DNA of 64,000 bases from Brevibacillus borstelensis (GTDB taxonomy: Bacteria > Bacillota > Bacilli > Brevibacillales > Brevibacillaceae). The position numbers and the translations under genes were made by a program. The first letter of the stretch is position 1, and each line of letters opens with the position of its first letter. The DNA is taken from positions 186,001 to 250,000 of the forward strand of contig NZ_RHHO01000017.1 of the NCBI RefSeq assembly GCF_003710865.1, given 5' to 3'. Below are positions 24,752-33,628 of this stretch, in pieces. The notes below the pieces were generated by a model, which was not told the DNA's origin, ran no database searches, and worked only from the letters and a program-made list of their open reading frames with translations.

Positions 24752-24854
24752 AATGATGAACATGCCGCCCGAAGCGTCGTGTCAAAAAGAGACAACCTGT
24801 GCAAGAGCTGCCATCGAAACGATGCCCCGCCGGGCTGCAAGGGGGGAGTTTTTC

Positions 24855-25685
24855 ATGCTGCATATCGTCGCCTGTATCAAACAGGTGCCGGACACGAAGA
24901 TCATCAAGATGAACCCGAAGACAAATACGATGGACCGTTCCAGCGCGCCTGCCATTTTGAATCCGTACGATGCGCATGCCGTGGAGGAAGCTGTCCGCTT
25001 GAAAAAAAGGTACGGGGGAACAGTTTCCGTCCTGACCATGGGGCCTCCGCCCGCTGTCAAAGCGATCCGGAAATGCATCGAGATCGGTGCGGATGAGGGG
25101 TACATGATTACCGACCGGGCCTTTGCCGGGGCAGATACGCTGGCCACCAGCTATGCGCTGACGAAAGCCCTCGAAAAAATCGCCAAGGAAAAGCCGATCG
25201 ACCTGATCATCTGCGGAAAGATGACGATCGACGGGGATACGGGCCAGGTAGGACCGGGCATTGCCAGACGGCTCGACATCCCGCCTTTGACCAGCGTGAA
25301 AAAGGTGGTCGAGGTAAACAAGCAGCAAGGCTATGCCATCGTCCACCGCAAGCTGGAGGACGGCTATGAAGTGATTCAGTCCGCTTTGCCCTGCCTGTTT
25401 TCGGTGGAAAAGGAAATCAACGAGGTACCCTATTCGCCGCTGCCCAACATGCTTCGCGCCGCACGCTACCAGCCCGTAATCTGGGCGGTCAGCGATCTGG
25501 AGGACGTCGACAGGACACTGCTGGGTCTCAAAGGCTCCCCGACGATTGTGGCCAAGGTCTGGCCTCCGGAAAAGCCAAAAGGCGGCGAAATGCTGGAGGG
25601 ATCGGCACAGCAGCAGGTTGAGCGATTGATGGAAATTTTGCAGCAGAAACAAGAGCTCTTTGCAGGGAAGGAGGCACGGGCATGA
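24855..25685 (+). CDS. fixA: Electron transfer flavoprotein beta subunit, FixA type
   Basis: 276 residues. The N-terminus (IVACIKQVPDTKIIKMNPKT) and the central EIGADEGYMITDRAFAGADTLATSYAL and ICGKMTIDGDTGQVGPGIA are typical of EtfB/FixA. With FixB it forms the flavin-binding heterodimer that oxidises NADH in the FixABCX complex. GGGGGGAG lies before the ATG at 24855. The stop overlaps the fixB start (ATGA). Presence of fixC and fixX directly downstream separates it from the beta-oxidation ETF. Confidence 0.92.
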   Translation: MLHIVACIKQVPDTKIIKMNPKTNTMDRSSAPAILNPYDAHAVEEAVRLKKRYGGTVSVLTMGPPPAVKAIRKCIEIGADEGYMITDRAFAGADTLATSYALTKALEKIAKEKPIDLIICGKMTIDGDTGQVGPGIARRLDIPPLTSVKKVVEVNKQQGYAIVHRKLEDGYEVIQSALPCLFSVEKEINEVPYSPLPNMLRAARYQPVIWAVSDLEDVDRTLLGLKGSPTIVAKVWPPEKPKGGEMLEGSAQQQVERLMEILQQKQELFAGKEARA

Positions 25686-26713
25686 ATCTGGACGAGTACA
25701 AAGGCGTGTGGGTATTCCTCGAACACCAGGACGGGAAAATCGTGCCTGTCTCCCTGGAGCTTTTGGGAGCGGGGCGAAAGCTGGCAGACAAGCGGAGAGT
25801 ACCCCTGGCCGGCATACTGATTGGAGAGGGAGTTCGGCAGTTGGCCGCGACCGCGTTTCACTACGGTGCCGATACGGTCTATCTCTACGATGATCCCGTT
25901 TTCCGGGATTACCGGACCGAATCGTACATGCGTGCAGTCATTGCTTGCGTAGAAAAGCACAAGCCGGAAACGATCCTGTACGGTGCGACCTCGACGGGCA
26001 AGGACCTCGCCAGCGCGGTTGCCACCGATCTGGAGACAGGGCTGACTGCGGATACGACGATGCTCGATGTGGATGAGGCGACAGGGCTTTTGGAAGCGAG
26101 CCGGCCCGCATTCGGCGGCAACATCATGGCCACGATTCTCTGCAAAAAGCACCGGCCGCAAATGGCCACGGTGCGGCCGAAGGTCATGAAAGCGCTCCCG
26201 ATCGACACCAGCCGCAAAGGAGAGCTCATCGAGGAATCCATCCCGTTGCGGGAGGAAGACATTCGGACCAAGGTGCTGAAGATCGTCCGGGAAACGCAGA
26301 CAAAAATCCGCCTGGACGAGGCTGACATTATCGTCGCAGGGGGCAAGGGGCTCGGCAGCAAGGAAGGCTTTCAGCTCATCCATCGCCTGGCCGAGGCGAT
26401 CGGAGGCACTGTAGGGGCGAGCCGGGATGCCGTCGAGGCGGGATGGATCGACCACGCCCACCAGGTAGGCCAAACCGGGGTGACAGTCACGCCCAAGCTG
26501 TATGTTGCCATTGGCATTTCCGGAGCGATCCAGCATCTGGTCGGCATGCAGAACTCCGGCCTGATCATTGCCATCAACAAAGACCCGCAGGCGCCCATTT
26601 TCCAATCCTGTCATTACGGCATTGCCGGGGATGCATTCGAGATCGTTCCGATGCTGATCGACGCGTTCCAGGTGACAGCTGGCAAGGAGGTACAGTATGG
26701 CGGAAAAATTTGA
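25682..26713 (+). CDS. fixB: Electron transfer flavoprotein alpha subunit, FixB type
   Basis: 343 residues. The C-terminal FAD-binding domain shows GASRDAVEAGWIDHAHQVGQ, then TVTPKLYVAIGISGAIQH, then QNSGLIIAINKDPQAPIF, the signature of EtfA/FixB. The N-terminal domain starts after a short extension (NLDEYKGVWVFLEHQ). It pairs with FixA and carries the electron-transferring FAD. It overlaps fixA by 4 nt and fixC by 17 nt. Confidence 0.93.
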   Translation: MNLDEYKGVWVFLEHQDGKIVPVSLELLGAGRKLADKRRVPLAGILIGEGVRQLAATAFHYGADTVYLYDDPVFRDYRTESYMRAVIACVEKHKPETILYGATSTGKDLASAVATDLETGLTADTTMLDVDEATGLLEASRPAFGGNIMATILCKKHRPQMATVRPKVMKALPIDTSRKGELIEESIPLREEDIRTKVLKIVRETQTKIRLDEADIIVAGGKGLGSKEGFQLIHRLAEAIGGTVGASRDAVEAGWIDHAHQVGQTGVTVTPKLYVAIGISGAIQHLVGMQNSGLIIAINKDPQAPIFQSCHYGIAGDAFEIVPMLIDAFQVTAGKEVQYGGKI

Positions 26714-27992
26714 TGTCATTGTCGTGGGAGCGGGGCCGGCCGGTACGTCCTGCGCGTATACGCTGGCAAAGGCGGGTGTCAACGTCCTGCTCCTCGAGCG
26801 GGGCGAGTATCCGGGCTCCAAAAACGTGATGGGCGGCGTCTTGTACCGCAAAATGATGGAGGATATTATCCCCGGCTTCTACAAGGAAGCGCCAGTCGAA
26901 CGGCTGATCGTGGAGCAGCGGTTCATGCTGCTCGATGAAAAATCCGCCGTCACCTTTAGCTACAAGGGCCTGGAGTGGGGAGAGGAGCCGTACAACAACT
27001 TCACCGTCCTTCGGGCGAAGTTTGACCAGTGGTTTGCAGAAAAGGCGGTTCAGCAGGGAGCCCTGCTCGTCAATGAAACGGTTGTGACTGAGTGTCTGGT
27101 TGAAAACGGGAAGGTCATCGGGGTGAGGACAGACCGCCCGGACGGCGATCTGTTTGCCGATGTGGTCGTGCTGGCTGACGGGGTAAACTCCCTTTTGGCC
27201 AAATCGCTCGGCTTTCACAAGGAGTTTCGCCCGGACGAGGTGGCGCTGGCGGTCATGGAAGTGCTCAAGCTCGACCGGAAAATCATCGAAGACCGCTTCA
27301 GCCTGGAGCAGGACCAGGGCTGCACGTTTGAAATTTTCGGCGACGCGACCAAAGGAATTCTCGGAACAGCCTGGCTCTACACCAACAAGGACAGCCTCAA
27401 TATCGGCGTCGGCGCGATGCTGTCCGGCCTGATCAAGAACAAGATCAAGCCGCATCAGCTACTGGATTACGTCAAGAAGCACCCGATCATCCGGCCGTAC
27501 ATTCAGGGAACGGAGCAGCAGGAATACCTGGCGCATCTGATTCCGGAGGGAGGCTACCGCTCGATCCCGAAGGTCGTAGGCGATGGCGTGATTGTAGTGG
27601 GGGACGCGGCTCAACTGGTCAACGCGATTCACCGGGAAGGCTCCAATATGGCGATGACTTCAGGGGTGCTGGCGGCAGAGGCCATCCTCGAAGCTAAAGC
27701 TGCGGGAGACTTTTCGGCTTCCATGCTCGACTCTTACCGGCAGAGGCTGATGGACAGCTTCGTTGGACAGGACATGAAAAAATACAAGGATGCCACGCAC
27801 CACTTTGAAAAGTACCCGCATTACTTCGAGAAGTACATTCCGCTCATGAACAGGGCCGCCAGCCAGATGTTCACCGTCGATGGCAGCTCCAAGTGGGAGA
27901 AGCAAAAGAAAATCTGGAGGGAGCTTGGCTCCGCCAAAGAAAAGTGGAAAATGGCCCGCGATCTGATGCAGGCTTGGAGGGTGATGAAGTGA
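26697..27992 (+). CDS. fixC: FixC, ETF-quinone oxidoreductase-like flavoprotein
   Basis: 431 residues. The FAD Rossmann motif is FDVIVVGAGPAGTSCAYTLA at the N-terminus; the second FAD motif VVGDAAQLVNAIHREGSNMAM is at about residue 300. It passes electrons from FixAB to the quinone pool and works with FixX. AAGGAGG lies before the ATG. It lacks the 4Fe-4S domain of mitochondrial ETF-QO, which here is the separate FixX. It overlaps fixX by 3 nt. Confidence 0.93.
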   Translation: MAEKFDVIVVGAGPAGTSCAYTLAKAGVNVLLLERGEYPGSKNVMGGVLYRKMMEDIIPGFYKEAPVERLIVEQRFMLLDEKSAVTFSYKGLEWGEEPYNNFTVLRAKFDQWFAEKAVQQGALLVNETVVTECLVENGKVIGVRTDRPDGDLFADVVVLADGVNSLLAKSLGFHKEFRPDEVALAVMEVLKLDRKIIEDRFSLEQDQGCTFEIFGDATKGILGTAWLYTNKDSLNIGVGAMLSGLIKNKIKPHQLLDYVKKHPIIRPYIQGTEQQEYLAHLIPEGGYRSIPKVVGDGVIVVGDAAQLVNAIHREGSNMAMTSGVLAAEAILEAKAAGDFSASMLDSYRQRLMDSFVGQDMKKYKDATHHFEKYPHYFEKYIPLMNRAASQMFTVDGSSKWEKQKKIWRELGSAKEKWKMARDLMQAWRVMK

Positions 27993-28288
27993 TGAAGGAA
28001 CTGCCCAAAGGTCAATCGATCGAGGAAAAGCAGTACCTGGTCCGCTTCAAGGCGGATACGGAGTCGCACCTGCACGTATTGGATACGGATGTATGTGCCA
28101 CAAAATGTCCCGACAAGCTGTGTACGATTTTTTGTCCGGCAGAAGTGTACAAGTGGGAAGAGGTGCGAATGCATGTGGGATACGAAGGGTGTCACGAATG
28201 CGGAAGCTGCCGGATCGGTTGTCCACATGAAAACATCAAATGGGTATACCCCAAAGGCGGACACGGCATCATCTTCAGATTGGGGTAA
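27992..28288 (+). CDS. fixX: FixX ferredoxin-like protein
   Basis: 98 residues. Cysteines are arranged as CATKCPDKLCTIFCP and CHECGSCRIGCPHENIKW, enough for one or two iron-sulfur clusters; in related FixX proteins the second group holds a 4Fe-4S cluster that docks on FixC. The start overlaps the fixC stop (ATGA at 27992). It completes the FixABCX complex. Confidence 0.92.
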   Translation: MKELPKGQSIEEKQYLVRFKADTESHLHVLDTDVCATKCPDKLCTIFCPAEVYKWEEVRMHVGYEGCHECGSCRIGCPHENIKWVYPKGGHGIIFRLG

Positions 28289-28298
28289 CAGGCGATGG

Positions 28299-28457
28299 AT
28301 GATGTTTAAAGTGGGCGAAGTCGTGACGTACGCGGGTGACGGGGCGAGGGGAATCATCCTGGACATAAAGGGAGAGCAGTATCTGGTCATGTGGGAGGAT
28401 ACATTCGTCAGCTTGGAGAAGGCCGAATGCCTGCGCAAAGAAGGAGCAACCGAATAA
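28299..28457 (+). CDS. Small SH3-like hypothetical protein after fixX
   Basis: 52 residues: MMFKVGEVVTYAGDGARGII, then LDIKGEQYLVMWEDTFVSLE and a short tail. The pattern of beta strands with glycines (VGEVVTYAGDGARGIILDI) resembles small SH3/KOW-like domains that also occur at the front of CarD and DUF2187-like proteins. It starts 11 nt after fixX and ends before a terminator, so it is probably the last gene of the operon. Function unknown. The ribosome site is weak (GGCGATGG). Confidence 0.55.
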   Translation: MMFKVGEVVTYAGDGARGIILDIKGEQYLVMWEDTFVSLEKAECLRKEGATE

Positions 28458-28470
28458 CTGGGCCAATGGG

Positions 28471-28515
28471 TGCCCCTTTTTCCCCGGTGCTGGGGGAAAA
28501 GGGGTGCTTTTCATT
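28471..28515 (+). terminator. Intrinsic terminator at the end of the fix operon
   Basis: A stem of GCCCC-TTTTT-CCCC against GGGG-AAAA-GGGGTGC is followed by TTTTCATTTTT. Confidence 0.8.
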
Positions 28516-28551
28516 TTTGTTAGAATTTATTTCACCTATTTTAAACAAATT

Positions 28552-28579
28552 GTTCACCTATTAATAAAAATAGGGTAAC
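28552..28579 (+). promoter_or_regulatory. Candidate activator site (UAS) for the sigma-54 promoter
   Basis: GTTCACCTATT and AATAGGGTAAC form an inverted repeat (10 of 11 positions) with a 6-nt spacer. A third half-site, TTCACCTATT, lies at 28531-28540. It is about 90 bases upstream of the sigma-54 promoter, where enhancer-binding activators normally bind. Confidence 0.6.
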
Positions 28580-28665
28580 CTAATACTAATTGGTCACAAT
28601 CTATGGAACAGCCTGAAGCGTAGGAATTAAGCGAAAATTCAACGTCCTTCGACTTGTCGGAATGG

Positions 28666-28683
28666 TTGGCACGCATCTTGCAA
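28666..28683 (+). promoter_or_regulatory. Sigma-54 promoter of the asparaginase/peptide operon
   Basis: TTGGCACGCATCTTGCAA matches the -24/-12 consensus in every conserved position: GG at 28668 and GC at 28680, 10 nt between them. It ends 50 bases before the asparaginase start codon. The sigma-54 activator encoded at 31552 is the natural partner. Confidence 0.88.
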
Positions 28684-28733
28684 TAACTCGTTTATATAGC
28701 AACTCCATATTTCAACACCAAAGGAGATTAGTC

Positions 28734-29759
28734 ATGAACCTGGTAGCCAACGTATACCGGGGGGATGCGGTAGAAAGCACACACCTCGGTCATGTAGCTG
28801 TCGTCGATGCAAACGGAAACTTGCTTTATTCCTACGGTGATCCTCATCGCCAAACCTTCGCGCGTTCCAGCATGAAGCCGATCCAGGCGATTCCGGTCAT
28901 TGAGACGGGAACAGCGGACAAGTTTGGACTGGAACCAGCCGATCTGTCTCTCTGCTGCGCTTCACACAGCGGCGAGCCGCGTCACCGCTCGCGGGCGATG
29001 GAAATGCTGATACGCGCCGGACAGCCGGAAGAAATGCTCCAATGTGGAACCCATGTGCCTCGCGACGAGGAAAGCTATAAGGAACTGATCCGTGCGGGCA
29101 AGCCATTGACCCCGATCTACAGCAACTGTTCCGGCAAGCATGCAGGGATGATCGCTACAGCTGTACACATGGGAGAAGAAGTAGCCACGTACCATCTGCC
29201 TGAGCACCCCGTGCAGCAGCGCATTTTGGATGCAGTTGTCGATCTGACTTCCTATCCAAAAGGCAAAATCGTTCTGGGAACGGATGGTTGCGGCGTTCCT
29301 GTTCACCGCCTGCCACTGGCCCACTACGCCTGGGCGTACGCCAAAATGGCAAGGCCCGACGTGATCGAAAATCCGACTCGCCGTCAGGCGGTTGCCCGGA
29401 TCACCGATGCGATGATTGCGCATCCGGAAATGGTCGGCGGCAATAACCGCTACTGTACCGATTTGATGACGGCCTTTGCCGGACGAGTGTTTGGCAAGGC
29501 AGGTGCAGAGTCCGTATACTGCCTGGGCGACCGTCAAACAGGCATCGGCATCGCTGTGAAGATCGAGGACGGTGGACCGCGCGCTATATACGCGGTGGTC
29601 AATGAAGTGCTTCGCCAGCTCGGCATCGGCACGGACGGTCCGCTTGAGAAGCTCGCAGAGTACACCAACCCGATCGTAAAGAACATGAGCGGAAAGGCAG
29701 TAGGCCGTATTGAAACTGCCTTTACCCTGCACGCAAGCAACACTCCACTGGGCGTGTAA
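28734..29759 (+). CDS. L-asparaginase, type II rhizobial-like (Asparaginase_II family)
   Basis: 341 residues. The family is the thermolabile asparaginase of Rhizobium, unrelated to AnsA/AnsB. Visible motifs are ARSSMKPIQAIPVIETGTA, LCCASHSGEPRH, IYSNCSGKHAGM and LGTDGCGVPVHRLPL. It releases ammonia from asparagine in the cytoplasm. AAAGGAG lies before the ATG at 28734. A sigma-54 promoter drives it. Together with the peptide transporter and dipeptidase downstream it forms a nitrogen-acquisition unit. Confidence 0.9.
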   Translation: MNLVANVYRGDAVESTHLGHVAVVDANGNLLYSYGDPHRQTFARSSMKPIQAIPVIETGTADKFGLEPADLSLCCASHSGEPRHRSRAMEMLIRAGQPEEMLQCGTHVPRDEESYKELIRAGKPLTPIYSNCSGKHAGMIATAVHMGEEVATYHLPEHPVQQRILDAVVDLTSYPKGKIVLGTDGCGVPVHRLPLAHYAWAYAKMARPDVIENPTRRQAVARITDAMIAHPEMVGGNNRYCTDLMTAFAGRVFGKAGAESVYCLGDRQTGIGIAVKIEDGGPRAIYAVVNEVLRQLGIGTDGPLEKLAEYTNPIVKNMSGKAVGRIETAFTLHASNTPLGV

Positions 29760-29828
29760 AGGCTCGTTGCTTCCTGACAGCCGTTTACGCATATATACAA
29801 CAAGCATAAAAAAGGGGGAAATCCTGCG

Positions 29829-31483
29829 ATGAATTTGCGCAAAGGATGGAAAGTACTGAGCACTTCCGCTTTGCTGCTCTCGCTGGTGCTGACAGGCTGC
29901 AGCCAGTCAGCAGCACCGGCAGATCCAGGCAAGCAGCAAGCGGGGGAAACGGGAGGACAAGCAGACGCTTCGGCCAAGCTTCGGTTGAACCTGAAGACGG
30001 AGCCGCCTTCTCTCGATCCGCCGAAAGGGTTTGACAGCACCTCCAACGAAGTGCTGAACGCAACGATGGAGGGCCTTGCCCGCCTGGACAAGGATCACAA
30101 GCCGCAGCCGGCGATGGCCGAGAAGTGGGAAGTGAGCGAAGACGGAAAAACATACACCTTTACGCTTCGCGACAGCAAATGGTCCAATGGCGATCCGGTA
30201 ACGGCGCAAGACTTTGAATACGCGTTCAAGCGCATCGTCGATCCGAAGAACGCATTCCCGTCCGCATTCCTGGCTTACTACATCGAGGGAGCCGAGGAGT
30301 TCAACAAGGGCGAAGGCACAGCCGACGGCGTAAAAGTCAAAGCAATCGATGAGAAGACACTGGAAGTAAAGCTGAAGTCTCCTGCGGGATTTTTCCTGCA
30401 CATCCTGACTCAGCCAACCTTCTTCCCGGTTAACAAAAAGTGGTAGAAAGCAATCCGAACTTTGCTGCGGAAGCATCTACTCTCGTGAGCAACGGACCGT
30501 TCAAAATCACCGAATGGGTACATGATCAATCCGTCAAAGTAGAAAAGAACGAAGGCTACTGGGATAAGGATTCCGTGAAATACGCGGGCATCGATTGGGT
30601 CATGGTAAACGACGAAAACACCCAATACCAAATGTACAAAACAGGCCAATTGGACATGATCCAAACCGTGCCAAACGATATGAAAAAGCAACTGATCGAT
30701 TCTGGCGAAGCGAAAGTGGAACCGGAAGCATCCATCTACTACTACCGGATGAACGTCAAAATGGAGCCGTTCCAAAACGCAAACATCCGCAAGGCATTTG
30801 CACTGGCGATCGACCGTCAGGCTCTGATCGACAACGTGGCACAAGGAAAACAGCTTCCGGCACTGGCGCATATCCCGGTCGGCTTCCCTGAACCGGACGG
30901 CCGCGATTTCCGTGAAGTCGGCGGCGATTTCATCAAGGACAACGATGTAGAACAGGCAAAAGCGCTGTTGAAAAAAGGGATGGAAGAAGAAGGCTACACG
31001 ACTCTTCCGCCGGTTACTTTGACGTACAACACAAGCGACGCCCACAAGCAGATCGCGCAAGTACTGCAAGAAATGTACAAGAAAAACCTGGGTGTTGATG
31101 TAAAGCTGGAGAACAAGGAATGGAAAGTGTTCCTGGCCGACCAGCGCGCCCGTCAATTGCAAATCTCCCGTTCCACCATCCCGGCTGATTACGGCGATCC
31201 GCTCAACTACCTGGAGCTGTTCGTGACCGATCATCCTGGCAACCGCATCAACTACAGCAACAAAGAGTACGATGCGCTGGTAGAAAAAATCCGCAATACG
31301 GCTGACGAAAAAGAACGCTTCCAGCTGATGCACGATGCCGAGAAGATGTTCATGGACGATATGCCGCTTGTGCCGATCTACTTTGGTACCAAAGTGTTCA
31401 TGGATCAGCCGAATGTAAAAGGCATTATCCGTCACCCTGTTGGAACGCTTGACTTCAAGTGGGCCGAAATTTCGAAAAAATAG
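29829..31483 (+). pseudogene. Peptide ABC transporter substrate-binding lipoprotein (OppA/DppE type), frameshifted
   Basis: A lipoprotein signal (LLLSLVLTGC, lipid cysteine C24) is followed by an SBP family 5 domain: LKTEPPSLDPPKGFDSTSNE, EGLARLDKDHKPQPAMAEKW, TLRDSKWSNGDPVTAQDF. The first frame ends at 30446 and the rest continues one frame back from GTG at 30440 (VVESNPNFAAEASTLVSNGPF and onward to 31483). A -1 shift on AAA AAG at the junction gives a normal family sequence, NKK-VVESNPNF. The simplest cause is contraction of A6 to A5, real or from sequencing. Programmed frameshifting is an alternative. The remainder of the gene is intact and the operon appears functional. Confidence 0.85.
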
Positions 31484-31487
31484 TACG

Positions 31488-31531
31488 ATAGTGAGGACAA
31501 GGGCTTGCAATCCCGCCCTTGTCCTCACTAT
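31488..31531 (+). terminator. 17-bp perfect hairpin between the binding protein and the activator gene
   Basis: ATAGTGAGGACAAGGGC and its exact complement surround a 10-nt loop, but no T-run follows. It could lower expression of the downstream activator gene, stabilise the upstream mRNA or act as a leaky terminator. Confidence 0.6.
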
Positions 31532-31551
31532 ACATCTTGGAGCGGGTACTC

Positions 31552-33603
31552 ATGGAAAAAAAGACTGTAACCTTTGTTGCGAAGATGGACGAATTTTTAC
31601 AATCCGTGGTTAGTCAATGCCATGAATTGGGCATCTCGCAAGACTTTCATATCGAAGGTCGGCGGGTCGACCAGCTGCCTTACCGGCCGATTGCCGAAGG
31701 TTCACTGGTTGTACTCTCCACGAAAAGCATCTACGAACAGGTGGAGCCGTATTTGCCGCAAGACTCCAGGGCGATCGTGGCAAAGCGGATGCTGCCCTAT
31801 CACAACCTGCGGGAAATGCTGGAGATACCAAGAGGTGTGAAGGTACTGCTCGTCAGCGATACGGCCGAGACGGTGGACGAAACGATGAGGCTTTTGATCG
31901 CATCGGGGATGGACTTTGAGCTGTATCCGTATTACCCCGGATCTGATTATCCGCTGGACATTGACATCGCCGTAACGCCGGGCGAGGCCGAGCATGTTCC
32001 TCCGACGATTCGCAAGGTCGTCGACATCGGCTTTCGGGTCATCGACTTGTCTACGTGGTTGGAGATTTACGCCCATTTTGACAACGGGAATTTCCAAAAG
32101 GTAACAGCCCGCACCATGCAGTCGCTCATTTACATCACGAAGCAGTTGAACAATGAAATTCTTCATGCCCGCCTGCTGCAAATGTATCTGGAGGGTATTG
32201 TCAACCGGATTGAAGACGCAGTCATCGCTTTGGACGAGCAAGAAGTCATCCGGTTTATCAATCAGAAAGCCATCGATACGCTTCATTTGCACGGACCGGG
32301 TGTCCAAGGGGAGAAAGCGGCCGTTTGTCTGCCGGAAGACTTTATGGAGACGGTTCGCGACTGCGACGAAAATGAAGAAGTGCTCGTGGACTGGGCAGGC
32401 CGGACTTACTTTTTCCGAAAAATGCACATCGTCATGGAAGGACGCTATCTGGGGAGTCTGCTGTTGTTTCGGAAGGCAGCGGAGATCGAAAAGATGGAGC
32501 ACGACTACCGGTTGCGCTTGTACAGCAAAGGCTTGATCGCCAAGTACAGCTTTGACGAAATTTACGGCAAAAGCCAGTCCTTTCAACAGGTCATCCAGAT
32601 CGCCAAAAAAATTGCCAGAAGCAATTCCACCGTGCTGCTGCTCGGCGAAACGGGAACAGGCAAGGAATTGCTGGCACAAGCCATTCACAATGCCTCCCCG
32701 CGAAAACGGGAGCCGTTCGTCGGCGTAAACTTTGCCGCGATTTCCGAATCGCTTCTGGAAAGCGAGCTCTTCGGCTACGAGGAGGGAGCTTTTACCGGGG
32801 CGAGAAAGGGCGGACACATCGGCTGGTTTGAATTGGCGCACAAAGGGACGATTTTTCTCGATGAAATCGGGGACGCAAGCGGAGCGATCCAAAATCGGCT
32901 GCTGCGGGTGCTGCAAGAGCGGCAGATCATGCGCGTAGGGGGCAACAAGGTAATCCCGATCAACATCCGGGTCATCGCCGCCACAAATCAGGATTTGCAG
33001 CAAATGGTCAAAGAGGGAAGGTTTCGGGCCGACTTGTATTACCGGCTCAATATTTTGCCGATTCATTTGCCGCCGCTGCGAAAACGGGCGGAAGATATTC
33101 CGTGGTTGGTAGACGCATTTATCCGTCGTTATTGTGTAGATTTGAGACGCCCTCCTTTTACCCTGTCGCGCGAAGCTTTGAACGCCATGCAGGCGTACGA
33201 CTGGCCGGGAAATATCCGCGAGCTGGAAAATGTCGTGGAGTATTTGGCACACGTGGTGGAGGAAGAGGTTTACGCGTATCATCTGCCCTTTTTGCAGACT
33301 GCAGCCGTTGTCCCGTTGGAAGCAGATGGCTTGCAGCATGAATGTGAAGAAGTCTATCAGGCGTACGAAAAGCGCGGGTTTCTGCTCGAAATGACCGCCA
33401 TTCTTCAAGAGCTGTCCACGGCAGGAGGCGGGAGATACGCACTTCAGGAGCAGTTGCGCGAGCGAGGAATCGACTTGACCACGCAGCAGCTGCGCTACCG
33501 TCTGAAAATGCTTCAGCAGGATGAATTGATCCGTGTCGGCAAGGGCCGGCAGGGCAGCAGTATCTCATCAAAGGGAGAAGCGTTTCTCGCCTTTTGCAAG
33601 TAA
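31552..33603 (+). CDS. Sigma-54-dependent transcriptional activator
   Basis: 683 residues. An N-terminal sensory region (about 1-200) of alpha/beta type resembles PrpR-like receptor domains and is followed by a PAS-like segment (about 210-310). The AAA+ domain has Walker A GETGTGKE at 365-372, the sigma-54-contacting GAFTGA at 412-417 and an arginine-rich sensor section (RFRADLYYRLNILPIHLPPLR). The C-terminus is not a typical Fis HTH but looks like a winged helix (LTTQQLRYRLKMLQQDELIR). GGAG lies before the ATG at 31552. It very likely activates the promoter at 28666. The signal might be an amino acid or peptide. Confidence 0.88.
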   Translation: MEKKTVTFVAKMDEFLQSVVSQCHELGISQDFHIEGRRVDQLPYRPIAEGSLVVLSTKSIYEQVEPYLPQDSRAIVAKRMLPYHNLREMLEIPRGVKVLLVSDTAETVDETMRLLIASGMDFELYPYYPGSDYPLDIDIAVTPGEAEHVPPTIRKVVDIGFRVIDLSTWLEIYAHFDNGNFQKVTARTMQSLIYITKQLNNEILHARLLQMYLEGIVNRIEDAVIALDEQEVIRFINQKAIDTLHLHGPGVQGEKAAVCLPEDFMETVRDCDENEEVLVDWAGRTYFFRKMHIVMEGRYLGSLLLFRKAAEIEKMEHDYRLRLYSKGLIAKYSFDEIYGKSQSFQQVIQIAKKIARSNSTVLLLGETGTGKELLAQAIHNASPRKREPFVGVNFAAISESLLESELFGYEEGAFTGARKGGHIGWFELAHKGTIFLDEIGDASGAIQNRLLRVLQERQIMRVGGNKVIPINIRVIAATNQDLQQMVKEGRFRADLYYRLNILPIHLPPLRKRAEDIPWLVDAFIRRYCVDLRRPPFTLSREALNAMQAYDWPGNIRELENVVEYLAHVVEEEVYAYHLPFLQTAAVVPLEADGLQHECEEVYQAYEKRGFLLEMTAILQELSTAGGGRYALQEQLRERGIDLTTQQLRYRLKMLQQDELIRVGKGRQGSSISSKGEAFLAFCK

Positions 33604-33628
33604 AGCTACCGGATAGGGAGGAATCGAG

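Noticed and set aside
24855..28288. Nitrogen fixation capability, suggested by fixABCX
   Set aside because: No nif, vnf or anf gene is present in the window, and FixABCX also occurs in organisms that do not fix nitrogen.
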